Part shown: positions 44,204 through 52,276 of the stretch, piece after piece
How the letters are laid out: every line of letters starts with the position of its first letter
How positions within the stretch are numbered: position 1 is the first letter of the stretch
DNA from: Streptomyces dioscori
Lineage (GTDB): Bacteria > Actinomycetota > Actinomycetes > Streptomycetales > Streptomycetaceae
Assembly (NCBI RefSeq): GCF_003024195.1
Contig: NZ_KZ679040.1
Location: 711,164-775,163, forward strand
Length of the DNA stretch: 64,000 nucleotides
Reading direction: 5' to 3'
Notes under the pieces: generated by a model
Database searches by the model: none
Told to the model about the DNA's origin: nothing
What the model saw: only the letters and a program-made list of their open reading frames with translations
Translations under genes and position numbers: made by a program

Positions 44204-45756
44204 CGGACACACGGGTGGCCCAGGCGCCCCCCACCGATCTCCGCGGCCTGGTCGACTGGCTCATCCCGGACTGGGAACTGACCCCGCCGACCCCCGAGGC
44301 GGTGACCCTGCTGCCGTCGTTCGCGAGCAAGATGCGGGAATGCGAGCGGGTCTGCGGGCAGCCCTACAGCGAGATCTCCCACGAGATCCAGGACGCCCTG
44401 GTGCTGCGCAGGCTCCAGCAGATGTTCCACACCGTCCGGCTGAATCCGCTCTGGCGCGAACGCCTGGAGAACGCCGGGATCATCCGGCCCCCCGACAGCT
44501 ACGAGGCGTGGCAGCGCGTACCGCTGTCCGACAAGGAGACCCAGCGCGACCTCTTCATGGGCTCCCGCGAAGGCATGGTCGTCCCGCACGACCGGGGCGG
44601 CTTCGAGGTCGTCGCCAGCGGTGGAACCAGCAGCGGCAGCCCCCTGGAGACCGTGTACTCGCTGAGAGAACTGAGCGACACCTACGCCGTGGCCGGCCAC
44701 TTCCTCGGCACGTACCAGATCGGCGCCCACCTGGCCGGCACGGATCCCAAGTGGCTGCTCACCACCCTGGCCGACTACCAGATGTGGAGCAGCGGCACGA
44801 TGGTCGGCGGAGTGCTGCAGAGCGTGCCGGGCGTCAACTACATCGGCGCCGGACCCGTCACCGCACCCGTCCTGGAACACGTCTTCTCCTACCGGGGCCC
44901 CAAGGCGCTGATGGGCATCTCGGCGGGCATCGCCATCCTCGCCGAACTGGGCGCGGGCATGAGCCAGAAGGCCAAGGACAGCTTCCGCGTCGCGCTCTAC
45001 GGCAGCGGTGTGCTCCCGCAGCGCAACCGGGACGAACTCAAGGCGCTCTACCCGAACCTGGCGATACTCAGCTACTTCGCGGCCACCCAGGCGGAGACCA
45101 TCGGGCTGCAGCTGGCAGAGTCGAGCCCCGTCCTCACCGCGGTCCCGGGCCTGCACCTCATCGAGATCGTCGACGAGAACGGCCGCTGGGTCCCTGAGGG
45201 CCAGGAGGGCGAACTCGTCGTCACGCGGCTGCACGCCCACGAGGCCCCGCTGCTGCGGCTGAAGCTGGGCGACCGCATGATCCGCAGGCCCCGCCTCGAC
45301 GGCCCGGGGCCGGGACCGAGGGCCCAGCAGTTCGAGTTCGCCGGACGGACCGGAGACATCCTGCACCTGAACGACAGCCAGTACTCGGCGGTGCGTGCCT
45401 ACGACGCGGTGCGCGACGAGCTGCGGACGGCCGGTGTGGTGGACCTGGACCAGGTCGCGCACGAGATCCAGTTCGTCAACCGGCGCGAGGAACGGGTCAT
45501 CGGCCTGTACGCCGCCGTGGACGACGTGCTCACCCCGGCGTACCGCGTCGACTCCCTGCTCGGTCCTGCCGGACTCCAGCGGGTGCTCGTCAACGCGCTG
45601 CCGCGGTCCCTGTCCCTGTTCAACGACGGTGAGGCCAACCCCACCTCGGTCGCGAAGACGGGCTACCGCCTGGAGGTCCGGTTCGTGCCGCGGCACTCGC
45701 CGGAGATCGAGCGCACGTCGGTCGGCAAGGTGCCGCTGGTCCGCGACCAGACCTGA
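44200..45756 (+). CDS. Adenylate-forming enzyme, PaaK/CapK-like
   Basis: This 518-aa protein resembles phenylacetate-CoA ligase and CapK-like adenylating enzymes. The AMP-binding loop is ASGGTSSGSPL (139-149), the mid motif EGQEGELVVTRL (from 333), LLRLKLGDRM gives Arg353/Asp358, and AGRTGDIL (381-388) is the hinge-region motif. The C-terminal domain ends SVGKVPLVRD, where the usual catalytic Lys is expected. It should activate a carboxylate as acyl-AMP for transfer to CoA, an amine or another acceptor. GTG 44200 overlaps the decarboxylase stop, so the two enzymes may act together. Confidence 0.8.
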   Translation: MTDTRVAQAPPTDLRGLVDWLIPDWELTPPTPEAVTLLPSFASKMRECERVCGQPYSEISHEIQDALVLRRLQQMFHTVRLNPLWRERLENAGIIRPPDSYEAWQRVPLSDKETQRDLFMGSREGMVVPHDRGGFEVVASGGTSSGSPLETVYSLRELSDTYAVAGHFLGTYQIGAHLAGTDPKWLLTTLADYQMWSSGTMVGGVLQSVPGVNYIGAGPVTAPVLEHVFSYRGPKALMGISAGIAILAELGAGMSQKAKDSFRVALYGSGVLPQRNRDELKALYPNLAILSYFAATQAETIGLQLAESSPVLTAVPGLHLIEIVDENGRWVPEGQEGELVVTRLHAHEAPLLRLKLGDRMIRRPRLDGPGPGPRAQQFEFAGRTGDILHLNDSQYSAVRAYDAVRDELRTAGVVDLDQVAHEIQFVNRREERVIGLYAAVDDVLTPAYRVDSLLGPAGLQRVLVNALPRSLSLFNDGEANPTSVAKTGYRLEVRFVPRHSPEIERTSVGKVPLVRDQT

Positions 45757-45850
45757 ACCACTGCGCCGCAACGATCCGCAAGGGCACAGAGCGATCACCC
45801 TCACCCCGCGCGTAACCCCCGATCCCCCGATCACAACGCAGGAGGAACGA

Positions 45851-46285
45851 GTGGCATACAAACCGCAGATCAACATCATCGCCGTGGTCGACGTCATCGG
45901 CGCCCTCTCCGGAGGCACGCTGCACAACGGCAACCTCTGCCTGGTCGACAACGCCGGCGAGGAGAGCACCGGACAGGGCACGGCCCATCTGCGTACCGCG
46001 GTCCGGCCGGGCCAGGTCGTCCAGTGGTCCGCCCTCGCCGTCGACCTCCAGACACCCGTCGAGATCCGGAGCATCACGTTCCTCGGCGAGGACGGCGTGG
46101 CGACACCCGCGACCCGCACCTCGGCCGAAGGCGACGGCGACAAGCTCGACCTGGCGCACTGGGCCGGCGTGGTCCCCCCGTCCCTGCCGTCCGGGACCCC
46201 CTTCAAGTACCGCCTCGAACTCCAGATGTACGAGGGCCGGTACAGCGTGCTGCACGTCGACTCGCCGGCGTTGATCGGCGTATGA
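45851..46285 (+). CDS. AidA/PixA-like inclusion body family protein 1
   Basis: This 144-aa protein starts at GTG 45851 after AGGAGG. It has the pattern of the AidA/PixA family: a first strand INIIAVVDVIGAL, a GNLCLVDN strand, the GQGTAHLRT turn, GQVVQWSALAVD, and a late WAGVVP...YRLELQ strand pair. There is no signal peptide or membrane helix. PixA of Xenorhabdus forms cytoplasmic inclusion bodies; the biochemical role of the family is unclear. It is the first of four tandem paralogues and follows the enzyme gene by 94 nt. Confidence 0.7.
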   Translation: MAYKPQINIIAVVDVIGALSGGTLHNGNLCLVDNAGEESTGQGTAHLRTAVRPGQVVQWSALAVDLQTPVEIRSITFLGEDGVATPATRTSAEGDGDKLDLAHWAGVVPPSLPSGTPFKYRLELQMYEGRYSVLHVDSPALIGV

Positions 46286-46343
46286 GCCGAGGCGCACAGG
46301 GCCCGGACGACCAGGAGACATCCCACAACGACGAGGTGGAAGC

Positions 46344-47246
46344 ATGGCTCAACAGCTGGCGATCATCGTGCTCGTGGACATCGGCAACGCTCTGGAGGCC
46401 AACAGCCTGCGGGACAACGTCTATCTGTTCGACAACATGAAGCTGCACGGATCCGACGGGCAGGGCACCGGCGATCTGGTGACCGCCATTCACGGCGCCT
46501 ACTGGCGCGACGGCTCACAGGCCACGGAACAGGTGCTCAACTGGCTGCCGTACAGCCTGGGTTCCCTGCCGCCGACCGTGCCGCGCGGTTACGAGAGCGA
46601 GCGGGCGCTGCAGAGCGACGCCCGGGCGCTGGAGGAACTGGACGCCCTCACGGCCAAACCCGACGCCACCGATCCCGCGGCCGATCTGAACGAGATCCGC
46701 AAGGCGGTCGGTACACGGGTGAAGACCACCCGGCGCACCAAGGGCCGGCTGTCGGGACAGAAGGTCATCGACCTGACCGGTGAGATCGTCACCGACACCT
46801 CCGCGGGCACCTACAGCTACCCCGCCCCCGTGATCACGGACATCTACGGCCAGGCCGTCGACGAGAAGATCATGTATCCGGCGGAGTACGGCTCTCCCGA
46901 CCTGGTCACCGACGGCTGGTACTGGTCCGCGACGGTCGACTCCTCCCGGCCCGGCACGTACTCCTACTCGATGCGCATCCAGCTCCACCGGCTGGTGCAG
47001 CGGGGCAGCGAGGCGCTCTGGGAGCCGGTGAACCTGACCTGCGAGTCGGCGCTGCGGGTGACGTCCGAGCCCAAGGTCAACGGCTTCACCGGCTCGGGGA
47101 TGGGCCTGCTGCCCCTCGACCCGTACCCGTCGTCCGCCCAGGGGGCGGAGTACTTCCAGCCCGGTCCGCAGCAGCCCGGTCCGCAGCAGCCCGGTTCGCA
47201 GCAGTCCGGTGTGCAGCAGTCCGGCCTCGTAGAGGAGGAGCGGTAG
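46344..47246 (+). CDS. AidA/PixA-like inclusion body family protein 2, enlarged with QQPG tail
   Basis: This 300-aa paralogue has the same N-terminal pattern (LAIIVLVDIGNAL, NVYLFDN, GQGTGDLVT) and the same ending strands (WYWSATVDSS, PGTYSYSMRIQL). Between them it carries a ~70-residue charged helical insertion (ALQSDARALEELDALTAKPD ... RKAVGTRVKTTRRTKG). After the domain is a Gly/Pro/Gln tail with four 5-residue repeats (GPQQP-like). ATG follows GAGGTGGA. It ends exactly where the next gene starts. The tail could mediate multimerisation or surface contact; that is a guess. Confidence 0.68.
   Translation: MAQQLAIIVLVDIGNALEANSLRDNVYLFDNMKLHGSDGQGTGDLVTAIHGAYWRDGSQATEQVLNWLPYSLGSLPPTVPRGYESERALQSDARALEELDALTAKPDATDPAADLNEIRKAVGTRVKTTRRTKGRLSGQKVIDLTGEIVTDTSAGTYSYPAPVITDIYGQAVDEKIMYPAEYGSPDLVTDGWYWSATVDSSRPGTYSYSMRIQLHRLVQRGSEALWEPVNLTCESALRVTSEPKVNGFTGSGMGLLPLDPYPSSAQGAEYFQPGPQQPGPQQPGSQQSGVQQSGLVEEER
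47160..47219 (+). repeat. Four 15-bp tandem repeats encoding the QQPG-type tail
   Basis: Units CCCGGTCCGCAGCAG (47160-47174), an identical copy (47175-47189), CCCGGTTCGCAGCAG and TCCGGTGTGCAGCAG stay in frame and encode repeated P/S-G-x-Q-Q. Identity of the first two units suggests recent expansion. Confidence 0.92.
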
Positions 47247-47672
47247 ATGACCAGCGAGACGGACAACGGCGGCGCCAGGCGCCCGATCGCGATCACCGCC
47301 GTCGTGGACTGCGTGGGAGCCCTCGCCACCGGCACCGTGCACGGCAACCTGTACTTCTACGACACCAACAAGGCGGGCGGATCCCAGGGGTTCGGCACCG
47401 AGCAGTTACGCACCCGGGTCCGCAGCGGCGACCAGGTCCTGTGGTCCGTGCTCGCCCTGGAGTGCGAGGCGTACACGGCGATCGACGGCATCGACATCGA
47501 CCACGAGCTGTGCGAGCCGGAGCGCAGGGTCTACCCCGGCACGGATGTCGCGTACTGGATCGGGACCGTGAAGAAGGACATCCCGGGCGACACGTACTAC
47601 CAGGTCCGGTTCCGGCTCGGCTCGCGCGACGAGCCGATCGTCACCACGCTGTCCCCGAGTCTCGTCGGCTGA
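47247..47672 (+). CDS. AidA/PixA-like inclusion body family protein 3
   Basis: This 141-aa paralogue has IAITAVVDCVGALATGTVHG, NLYFYDTN, then GFGTEQLRT in place of GQGT, then GDQVLWSVLALE, and YWIGTVK...PGDTYYQVRFRL at the end. The ATG directly follows the stop of gene 2, with GAGGAGGAG overlapping the end of that gene. It has two Cys (in VDCVG and HELCEPE or LECEAY) not shared by its neighbours. Confidence 0.68.
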   Translation: MTSETDNGGARRPIAITAVVDCVGALATGTVHGNLYFYDTNKAGGSQGFGTEQLRTRVRSGDQVLWSVLALECEAYTAIDGIDIDHELCEPERRVYPGTDVAYWIGTVKKDIPGDTYYQVRFRLGSRDEPIVTTLSPSLVG

Positions 47673-47686
47673 TTCCAGGAGGAGCG

Positions 47687-48244
47687 ATGAGTACGAGCAC
47701 TGTCGGCGAAGCCGTCGAACAGAAGCAGAACCCGGGCCAGTTGAACTCGGTCCAGCTCAACATCGTCACCCTCATCGACATGGAGCGGGCGACCGAGACC
47801 GGTTCGCTCAGCGAGTCGATGTTCATGATGGACAACAGCATCGGCGGTGACGGGCAGGGCACGAACCACCTCCAGACGTTCTGCAAGCAGGGGCAGGTCC
47901 TGAACTGGATCGTGCGGCCCATCGACATGGACAAGCGGATCGACAACACCTGGCCGCCCATGCCGAAGATCAACAGCATCGTCTTTCTCGACACGGAGTC
48001 CGGGGACGAGGAGGACGTGGCGGAGCGCAAGATCTTCACCGAGCTGAAGATCTACGGGGCGCCTGACCGGATGCGGGACAAGTTCACGCCGGTGTACTAC
48101 TACTGGGCCGGCACGGTTCTGAGCACGGCCCGGCCGGGCTTGTACCGGTACCGGCTGGTCCTGGAGCTGGAACAACGGGGCACGCAGGAAAAGCTGTACC
48201 TCAACACAGAGGAACACCCGTCGATCCGGGTCCTGGCGGTCTGA
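47687..48244 (+). CDS. AidA/PixA-like inclusion body family protein 4
   Basis: This 185-aa paralogue has a polar 22-residue N-terminal extension, then LNIVTLIDMERATETGSL, SMFMMDNS, GQGTNHLQT, GQVLNWIVRPID, and a late YYYWAGTVLS...PGLYRYRLVLEL. ATG 47687 follows CCAGGAGGAG. It is the last gene of the unit, followed by dispersed repeat elements. Among the four it has the most complete family pattern. Confidence 0.7.
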   Translation: MSTSTVGEAVEQKQNPGQLNSVQLNIVTLIDMERATETGSLSESMFMMDNSIGGDGQGTNHLQTFCKQGQVLNWIVRPIDMDKRIDNTWPPMPKINSIVFLDTESGDEEDVAERKIFTELKIYGAPDRMRDKFTPVYYYWAGTVLSTARPGLYRYRLVLELEQRGTQEKLYLNTEEHPSIRVLAV

Positions 48245-48535
48245 CCCCCAGCCCTCCCAAGCCCCCACCGAGCCCCTCGGGCAGCCCCCGGGCGCGGCCC
48301 GGCGGGGGCCGTTCGCACAGTTCCCCGCGCCCCTGAAAACCCGTGTTCGTCTGCGGGCCGGTGGGGGTCACCCGCGCAGTTCCCCGCGCCCCTGAATGTG
48401 CGGGTCCGGTGGGGGTTGCTCGCGCAGTTCCCCGCGCCCCTCGGGGAGGGGCTGCGCCCCGTCCCACCTAGGGGCGCGGGGAACTGCGCAATCTTTTGGG
48501 CCCGCCCCCACCGGCCCGCACCCGGCAGCGAAACC
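48245..48535. repeat. Dispersed palindromic elements between convergent genes
   Basis: Three copies in one orientation (near 48316, 48376 and 48421) face one inverted copy (near 48472). The inverted last pair, separated by GGGGAGGGGCTGCGCCCC, could form a strong hairpin and serve as a bidirectional terminator. The flank GGGCCGGTGGGGG recurs. No gene is seen. Confidence 0.78.
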
Positions 48536-50482
48536 TCACGCACCCCCGACCGCGGTCAGCAACGCCAGCGGCGCGGCCGCAGACCGCGATTCCCGTACGC
48601 ACGCATGCGGATACGGCACAGGCTCCGCATGCGTACCCCGCCCGTACCCCGCGAGCACCTCCGGCAGCCGGTGCCCCGCGACACCCGCCGCGTCCACCAG
48701 CCCCCGCGCCACCGCCCGAGCCTCGTCATGCAGCCCGTACCGCGCCAGCCCCAACGCGATCAGCGCGTTGTCGTGCGGCCACACCGACCCCCGGTGGTAG
48801 GACAGCGGATGGTAGGCGGGCTGCCCGGAGGCGACCGTCCGCACGCCCCACCCGGAGAAGAAGTCCGGTTCCAGCAGCCGCCGCCCCACCAGTTCCCCGT
48901 ACTCCTTGTCCAGCAGCCCGGACCACAGCAGATGCCCCGCGTCGGACGCGAGCGCGTCGACGTGGTTCCCGTCGCCGTCGAGCGCGAGCGCGGGGAACGC
49001 GCGGTCCGCCATCCAGAAGTCCCGCTGGAACCGGTCCCGCAGATCCCCGGCGGCCTGTTCGAGGAGCGCCGCGTACACCTCGTCGTCCCACACCGTCCGG
49101 GCGAGCTGCGCGGTCCGGCGCAGCGCGTCGTACGCGTACCCCTGCGCGCCCGCGGCCGTCACGGGCCCGGTGGGCCGGCTGCCGTCGCCGGAGCAGATCG
49201 CGCCGGGGGAGTCCTTCCAGTTCTGGTTGGCGAGGCCGCCCTCGTCCGCGCGGTAGACGAGGTAGCCGCGGGAGGTCAGCCCGCCGTGGTCGAGCATCCA
49301 GCCGATCGCCGCGCGGGCGTTGGGCTCCAGCCTGCGGGCCAGTGCCGTGTCGCCGGTCTGTTCGACGTACGCGCCGAGGAGGACCAGGAAGAGCGGGGTC
49401 GCGTCGACGGAGCCGTAGTAGCGGCCGTACGGCACCTGCCCGAAGTGGGCCAGTTCCCCGTGCCGCACCTCGTGCACGATCTTGCCGGGCTGGGAGACCG
49501 TGCCCACGCCGACCTCGGTGGCCTGGGCCGCGGCGAGCGCGGGCAGGGTGGCGGCGGCCAGCTGGGGCCGGTAGGGCAGCGCGAACAGCGAAGTGAGCAG
49601 CGCGTCGCGGCCGAGCAGCGTCAGGAACCAGGGCACCCCCGCCGCCGGAACCCGAAGCTCCTCCCCGTCGGGCCCGGTCGCCGGTACCTGGAGCACTGCC
49701 AGGTCCGCGATACCCCGCGCGCACGCCGCGGCCAGCTCGGGCCAGCCGGTCGGGAACGGCACGCCCTCCGCGAACTCGCTCTCCAGCGCCCGGAGCCGGG
49801 CTTTCGCGGCGGCCGGGGTGAGGGGCACCTCAGGGGCCGGCATGCCGTGCGGGCGGGCCGCCACCCGCAGGGACAGTTCGGCCGAGCCGTGCGGTTCGAG
49901 GTCCAGGGCCCACACCAGGCGCCGCGCGCCCGTGCCGGTCTCCTCGACCCCGTCGGGCGCGGGCTCACTCGTGACGGTCGTACAGGACCGCCATTCCCCG
50001 CGCTGGTAACTGAACTCCACGCCGTCGTCGAGGACTTCGCGGGAGCGGACCGCGCCGGTCTTCGCGTACGTCCGGTGGTCGGTGCGCAGTTCGAACTGGT
50101 CCGTGAAGTCGGCGTCGGCGGTGATCGCGATGCGGACCGTCGTCGGCACCGGGCGGTTGCTGGTGATCCGCAGCGACTCGACGAACGAGCCGTCGGCGAC
50201 GGCCTGTTCGCGGAACAGGGTGTGGGCGGGCGGCTCCTGCCGGCCGCCGCGCGGCACGAGGACGCAGCGGGCCGTGTCGCCGTCCGTCACCGGCGACAGC
50301 GCTTCGGGCACCGCGCCGTCGACGGTCAGCTGCCAGCGGCTCAGATGCCGGGCGTCGCGCACGAACATCCCGTCGGGGGCGGAGTGCGAGCCGCCTCCGC
50401 CGCGTACTCCGCTGATGTCGCCGCCGTCGCCCACCGCGACGAACGTCCCGCCGTGTACGAGCAGATGCTGCCGGTCCGTCAT
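48536..50482 (-). CDS. Glycogen-debranching-type glycoside hydrolase (amylo-alpha-1,6-glucosidase family)
   Basis: This 648-aa protein has the N-terminal bis-domain of debranching enzymes (HGGTFVAVGDGGDISG ... GMFVRDARHLSRWQLTVDG, about 1-200) and an (alpha/alpha)6 barrel (about 270-640). Landmarks are PWFLTLLGRDALLTS, RYYGSVDATPLFL, LANQNWKDSPGAI and YHRGSVWPHDNALIA. The acidic residues in GRDALL and NWKDS are candidates for catalysis. It has no signal peptide, so it acts on cytoplasmic alpha-glucans or related glycosides. The ATG overlaps the stop of the next hydrolase (ATGA). Confidence 0.86.
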   Translation of the reverse strand: MTDRQHLLVHGGTFVAVGDGGDISGVRGGGGSHSAPDGMFVRDARHLSRWQLTVDGAVPEALSPVTDGDTARCVLVPRGGRQEPPAHTLFREQAVADGSFVESLRITSNRPVPTTVRIAITADADFTDQFELRTDHRTYAKTGAVRSREVLDDGVEFSYQRGEWRSCTTVTSEPAPDGVEETGTGARRLVWALDLEPHGSAELSLRVAARPHGMPAPEVPLTPAAAKARLRALESEFAEGVPFPTGWPELAAACARGIADLAVLQVPATGPDGEELRVPAAGVPWFLTLLGRDALLTSLFALPYRPQLAAATLPALAAAQATEVGVGTVSQPGKIVHEVRHGELAHFGQVPYGRYYGSVDATPLFLVLLGAYVEQTGDTALARRLEPNARAAIGWMLDHGGLTSRGYLVYRADEGGLANQNWKDSPGAICSGDGSRPTGPVTAAGAQGYAYDALRRTAQLARTVWDDEVYAALLEQAAGDLRDRFQRDFWMADRAFPALALDGDGNHVDALASDAGHLLWSGLLDKEYGELVGRRLLEPDFFSGWGVRTVASGQPAYHPLSYHRGSVWPHDNALIALGLARYGLHDEARAVARGLVDAAGVAGHRLPEVLAGYGRGTHAEPVPYPHACVRESRSAAAPLALLTAVGGA

Positions 50483-52131
50483 CGCAGGTCCCCTCCCAAG
50501 GCACCCTCGCCGAACTTCTCCGTCGCGCCGAACTCGTCGTCCGTGCCGAACTCTTCGGCCCCGCCCAGCTTTTCGGTCCCGCGCAGCTTTTCGGTGCTGC
50601 CGTGCGCCGCCTCGGGCGCCGTCCCGTGCAGCAGGTCCAGCGTCAGCGCCGCGGTCCAGCTGAAACCGAGGGCCCCGCAGGCCTCGCCGGTGTACGGGTC
50701 CACGTACTCGGCGAACCCGGACGTGTCCGCCGTCTCCAGCAGCGCGCCCCGCAGTTCGGCCGCGTACGCGAGCTCCCCGTGCAGCCGCAGCCCCCGCTCC
50801 ACCAGCCAGTTGGTGTTGAACCAGGCGGGCCCCCGCCAGTACCGGTGCGGGTCGAAGGCGTGCCCGGTCAGGTCGTAGCTCGGTACGAGCCGGGTCGTGC
50901 CGCCGAGCCCGAAGTGCGGGCCGCGCAGGGTCCGTACGAGCGTCGCGGCCGTCTCGCGCGGCAGCGTCGGCAGGATCAGCGGGACGAGTCCTGAGACCCC
51001 GCGCTCGGGGATCCGCTCGTCCGTGCGCACGTCCCGGCAGAAGAACATGCCCTCCGCCGGGTCCCACAGCCGGTCGACCAGCGCCGCCGTCAGCCGCTCG
51101 GCGCGCGCGTGCCGGGCGGTGCCCGTCGCGCCCAGCTCCCGGGCGATCCGCGCCAGCGCGTGCTCGGAGGCGATCAGCAGCGCGTTGAACGCCGGGTCCT
51201 CCACGGCGAATTCACCGCCACCGCCGCCGGTTCGGGCCCCGGCACCGCCGCCGGGGCGCGTACCGCTCCCGTGACCGCCGCCCCCGTGACCCGCGTCCGC
51301 GTGACGGCCGTCCGCGTACTCGCCGTCCCGGTAGTCCGCCGCCAGCCGTACGTACCGGCCGTAGTCCAGGTCGGTCGGGCGGTCCTCGGCGGCGCCGTGG
51401 TCCAGGTCGGCGCGGCGGAAGGAGCGGGCCGGCGCCGGGGTGACGCGCGACAGCGGCGCGTCCCAGCTCGGGGCGTTGTCCATGCCCTGCTCCCAGGGGT
51501 GGACCACCGAGGCGAGGCCCCCGCCCCCGAGGTCCCGGCGGTGCAGCAGATAGCGGTGCCAGGCCGCGAGGCGCGGGTACATCCGGGCCAGGAAGGACCG
51601 TGACCGGGACAGCCCCGGGTCGGCGCAGTGCACGAGCCACACAGCGAGCGCGTGCACCGGTGGCTGCACGATGCCCGAGGTCTGTACGGTGCCGGGGGCG
51701 CCCGCCGCGCGCCCCGCGGTCGAGGAGCGCCAGAAGTCCGGGCTCGGGAAGTACGCGTCGAGGGGGACGGAGGGGTTGAACACGATGTGCGGGATCCGGC
51801 CGTCGCCCCACTGCGCGTCGAGCAGCGTCTCCAGCTCGGTCTGGGCCCGCAGCGGCGACAGATGCCGCAGCCCGATGGCGATGAACGCGGAGTCCCAGGA
51901 CCACTGGTGCGGATACAGGCTGCGCGAGGGCACCGTGGACGCGCCCCGCCAGTTGCCGTCCAGCACCTGGGCCGCCCTGGCGTGCAGCGACTCCGCCGGG
52001 AGGACCGGATCGTATACGGCGGTCCGGGCCCGGCCGGTCTCACCCTGGCCGGTGAAGGGCGGTGAGGCCGCGGTGCGTACGGGATCGAAGTGCACAGTGC
52101 GGCGGGCGGTGAGCTGGGTTGTGCGGTCCAC
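50479..52131 (-). CDS. MGH1/GH63-like glycoside hydrolase
   Basis: This 550-aa (alpha/alpha)6-barrel protein has YPHQWSWDSAFIAIGLRHL (with the catalytic-region Asp), WGDGRIPHIVFNP, VHPWEQGMDNAPSWD, and YWRGPAWFNTNWLVERGL near the end. These match mannosylglycerate hydrolase-type/GH63-like proteins found with debranching-type hydrolases in Streptomyces. Two low-complexity parts stand out: a Gly-rich insertion (GHGGGGHGSGTRPGGG) near 280 and a C-terminal Glu/Lys/Phe/Gly repeat (STEKLRGTEKLGGAEEF). GTG 52129-52131 start; divergent from the ROK gene. No signal peptide. Confidence 0.83.
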   Translation of the reverse strand: MDRTTQLTARRTVHFDPVRTAASPPFTGQGETGRARTAVYDPVLPAESLHARAAQVLDGNWRGASTVPSRSLYPHQWSWDSAFIAIGLRHLSPLRAQTELETLLDAQWGDGRIPHIVFNPSVPLDAYFPSPDFWRSSTAGRAAGAPGTVQTSGIVQPPVHALAVWLVHCADPGLSRSRSFLARMYPRLAAWHRYLLHRRDLGGGGLASVVHPWEQGMDNAPSWDAPLSRVTPAPARSFRRADLDHGAAEDRPTDLDYGRYVRLAADYRDGEYADGRHADAGHGGGGHGSGTRPGGGAGARTGGGGGEFAVEDPAFNALLIASEHALARIARELGATGTARHARAERLTAALVDRLWDPAEGMFFCRDVRTDERIPERGVSGLVPLILPTLPRETAATLVRTLRGPHFGLGGTTRLVPSYDLTGHAFDPHRYWRGPAWFNTNWLVERGLRLHGELAYAAELRGALLETADTSGFAEYVDPYTGEACGALGFSWTAALTLDLLHGTAPEAAHGSTEKLRGTEKLGGAEEFGTDDEFGATEKFGEGALGGDLR

Positions 52132-52276
52132 TCAGGTCTCCCCGAAGACATGGCGCCGACCAGTTCGGCAGTAGCTACCGTAGGGTTACGTCTATTTAAC
52201 ACGCAAAACTCAATATGTAATGCAGAGTTGGTGAACGCAAGGGGTGCGTATGACCGGAACCAGAGGGAGGAGCGAC
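52132..52276. promoter_or_regulatory. Divergent promoter region, hydrolases versus ROK gene
   Basis: The gap is locally AT-rich (52185-52230) and contains AACTC (52207-52211) with GAGTT (52225-52229) around a 13-nt spacer. This could be a ROK-type operator but the symmetry is short. Confidence 0.35.

Noticed and set aside
42728-48244. A phage-tail-like or gas-vesicle gene cluster
   Set aside because: No sheath, baseplate, AAA ATPase or GvpA-like hydrophobic proteins are encoded; the small proteins match each other and an AidA/PixA-like pattern instead.
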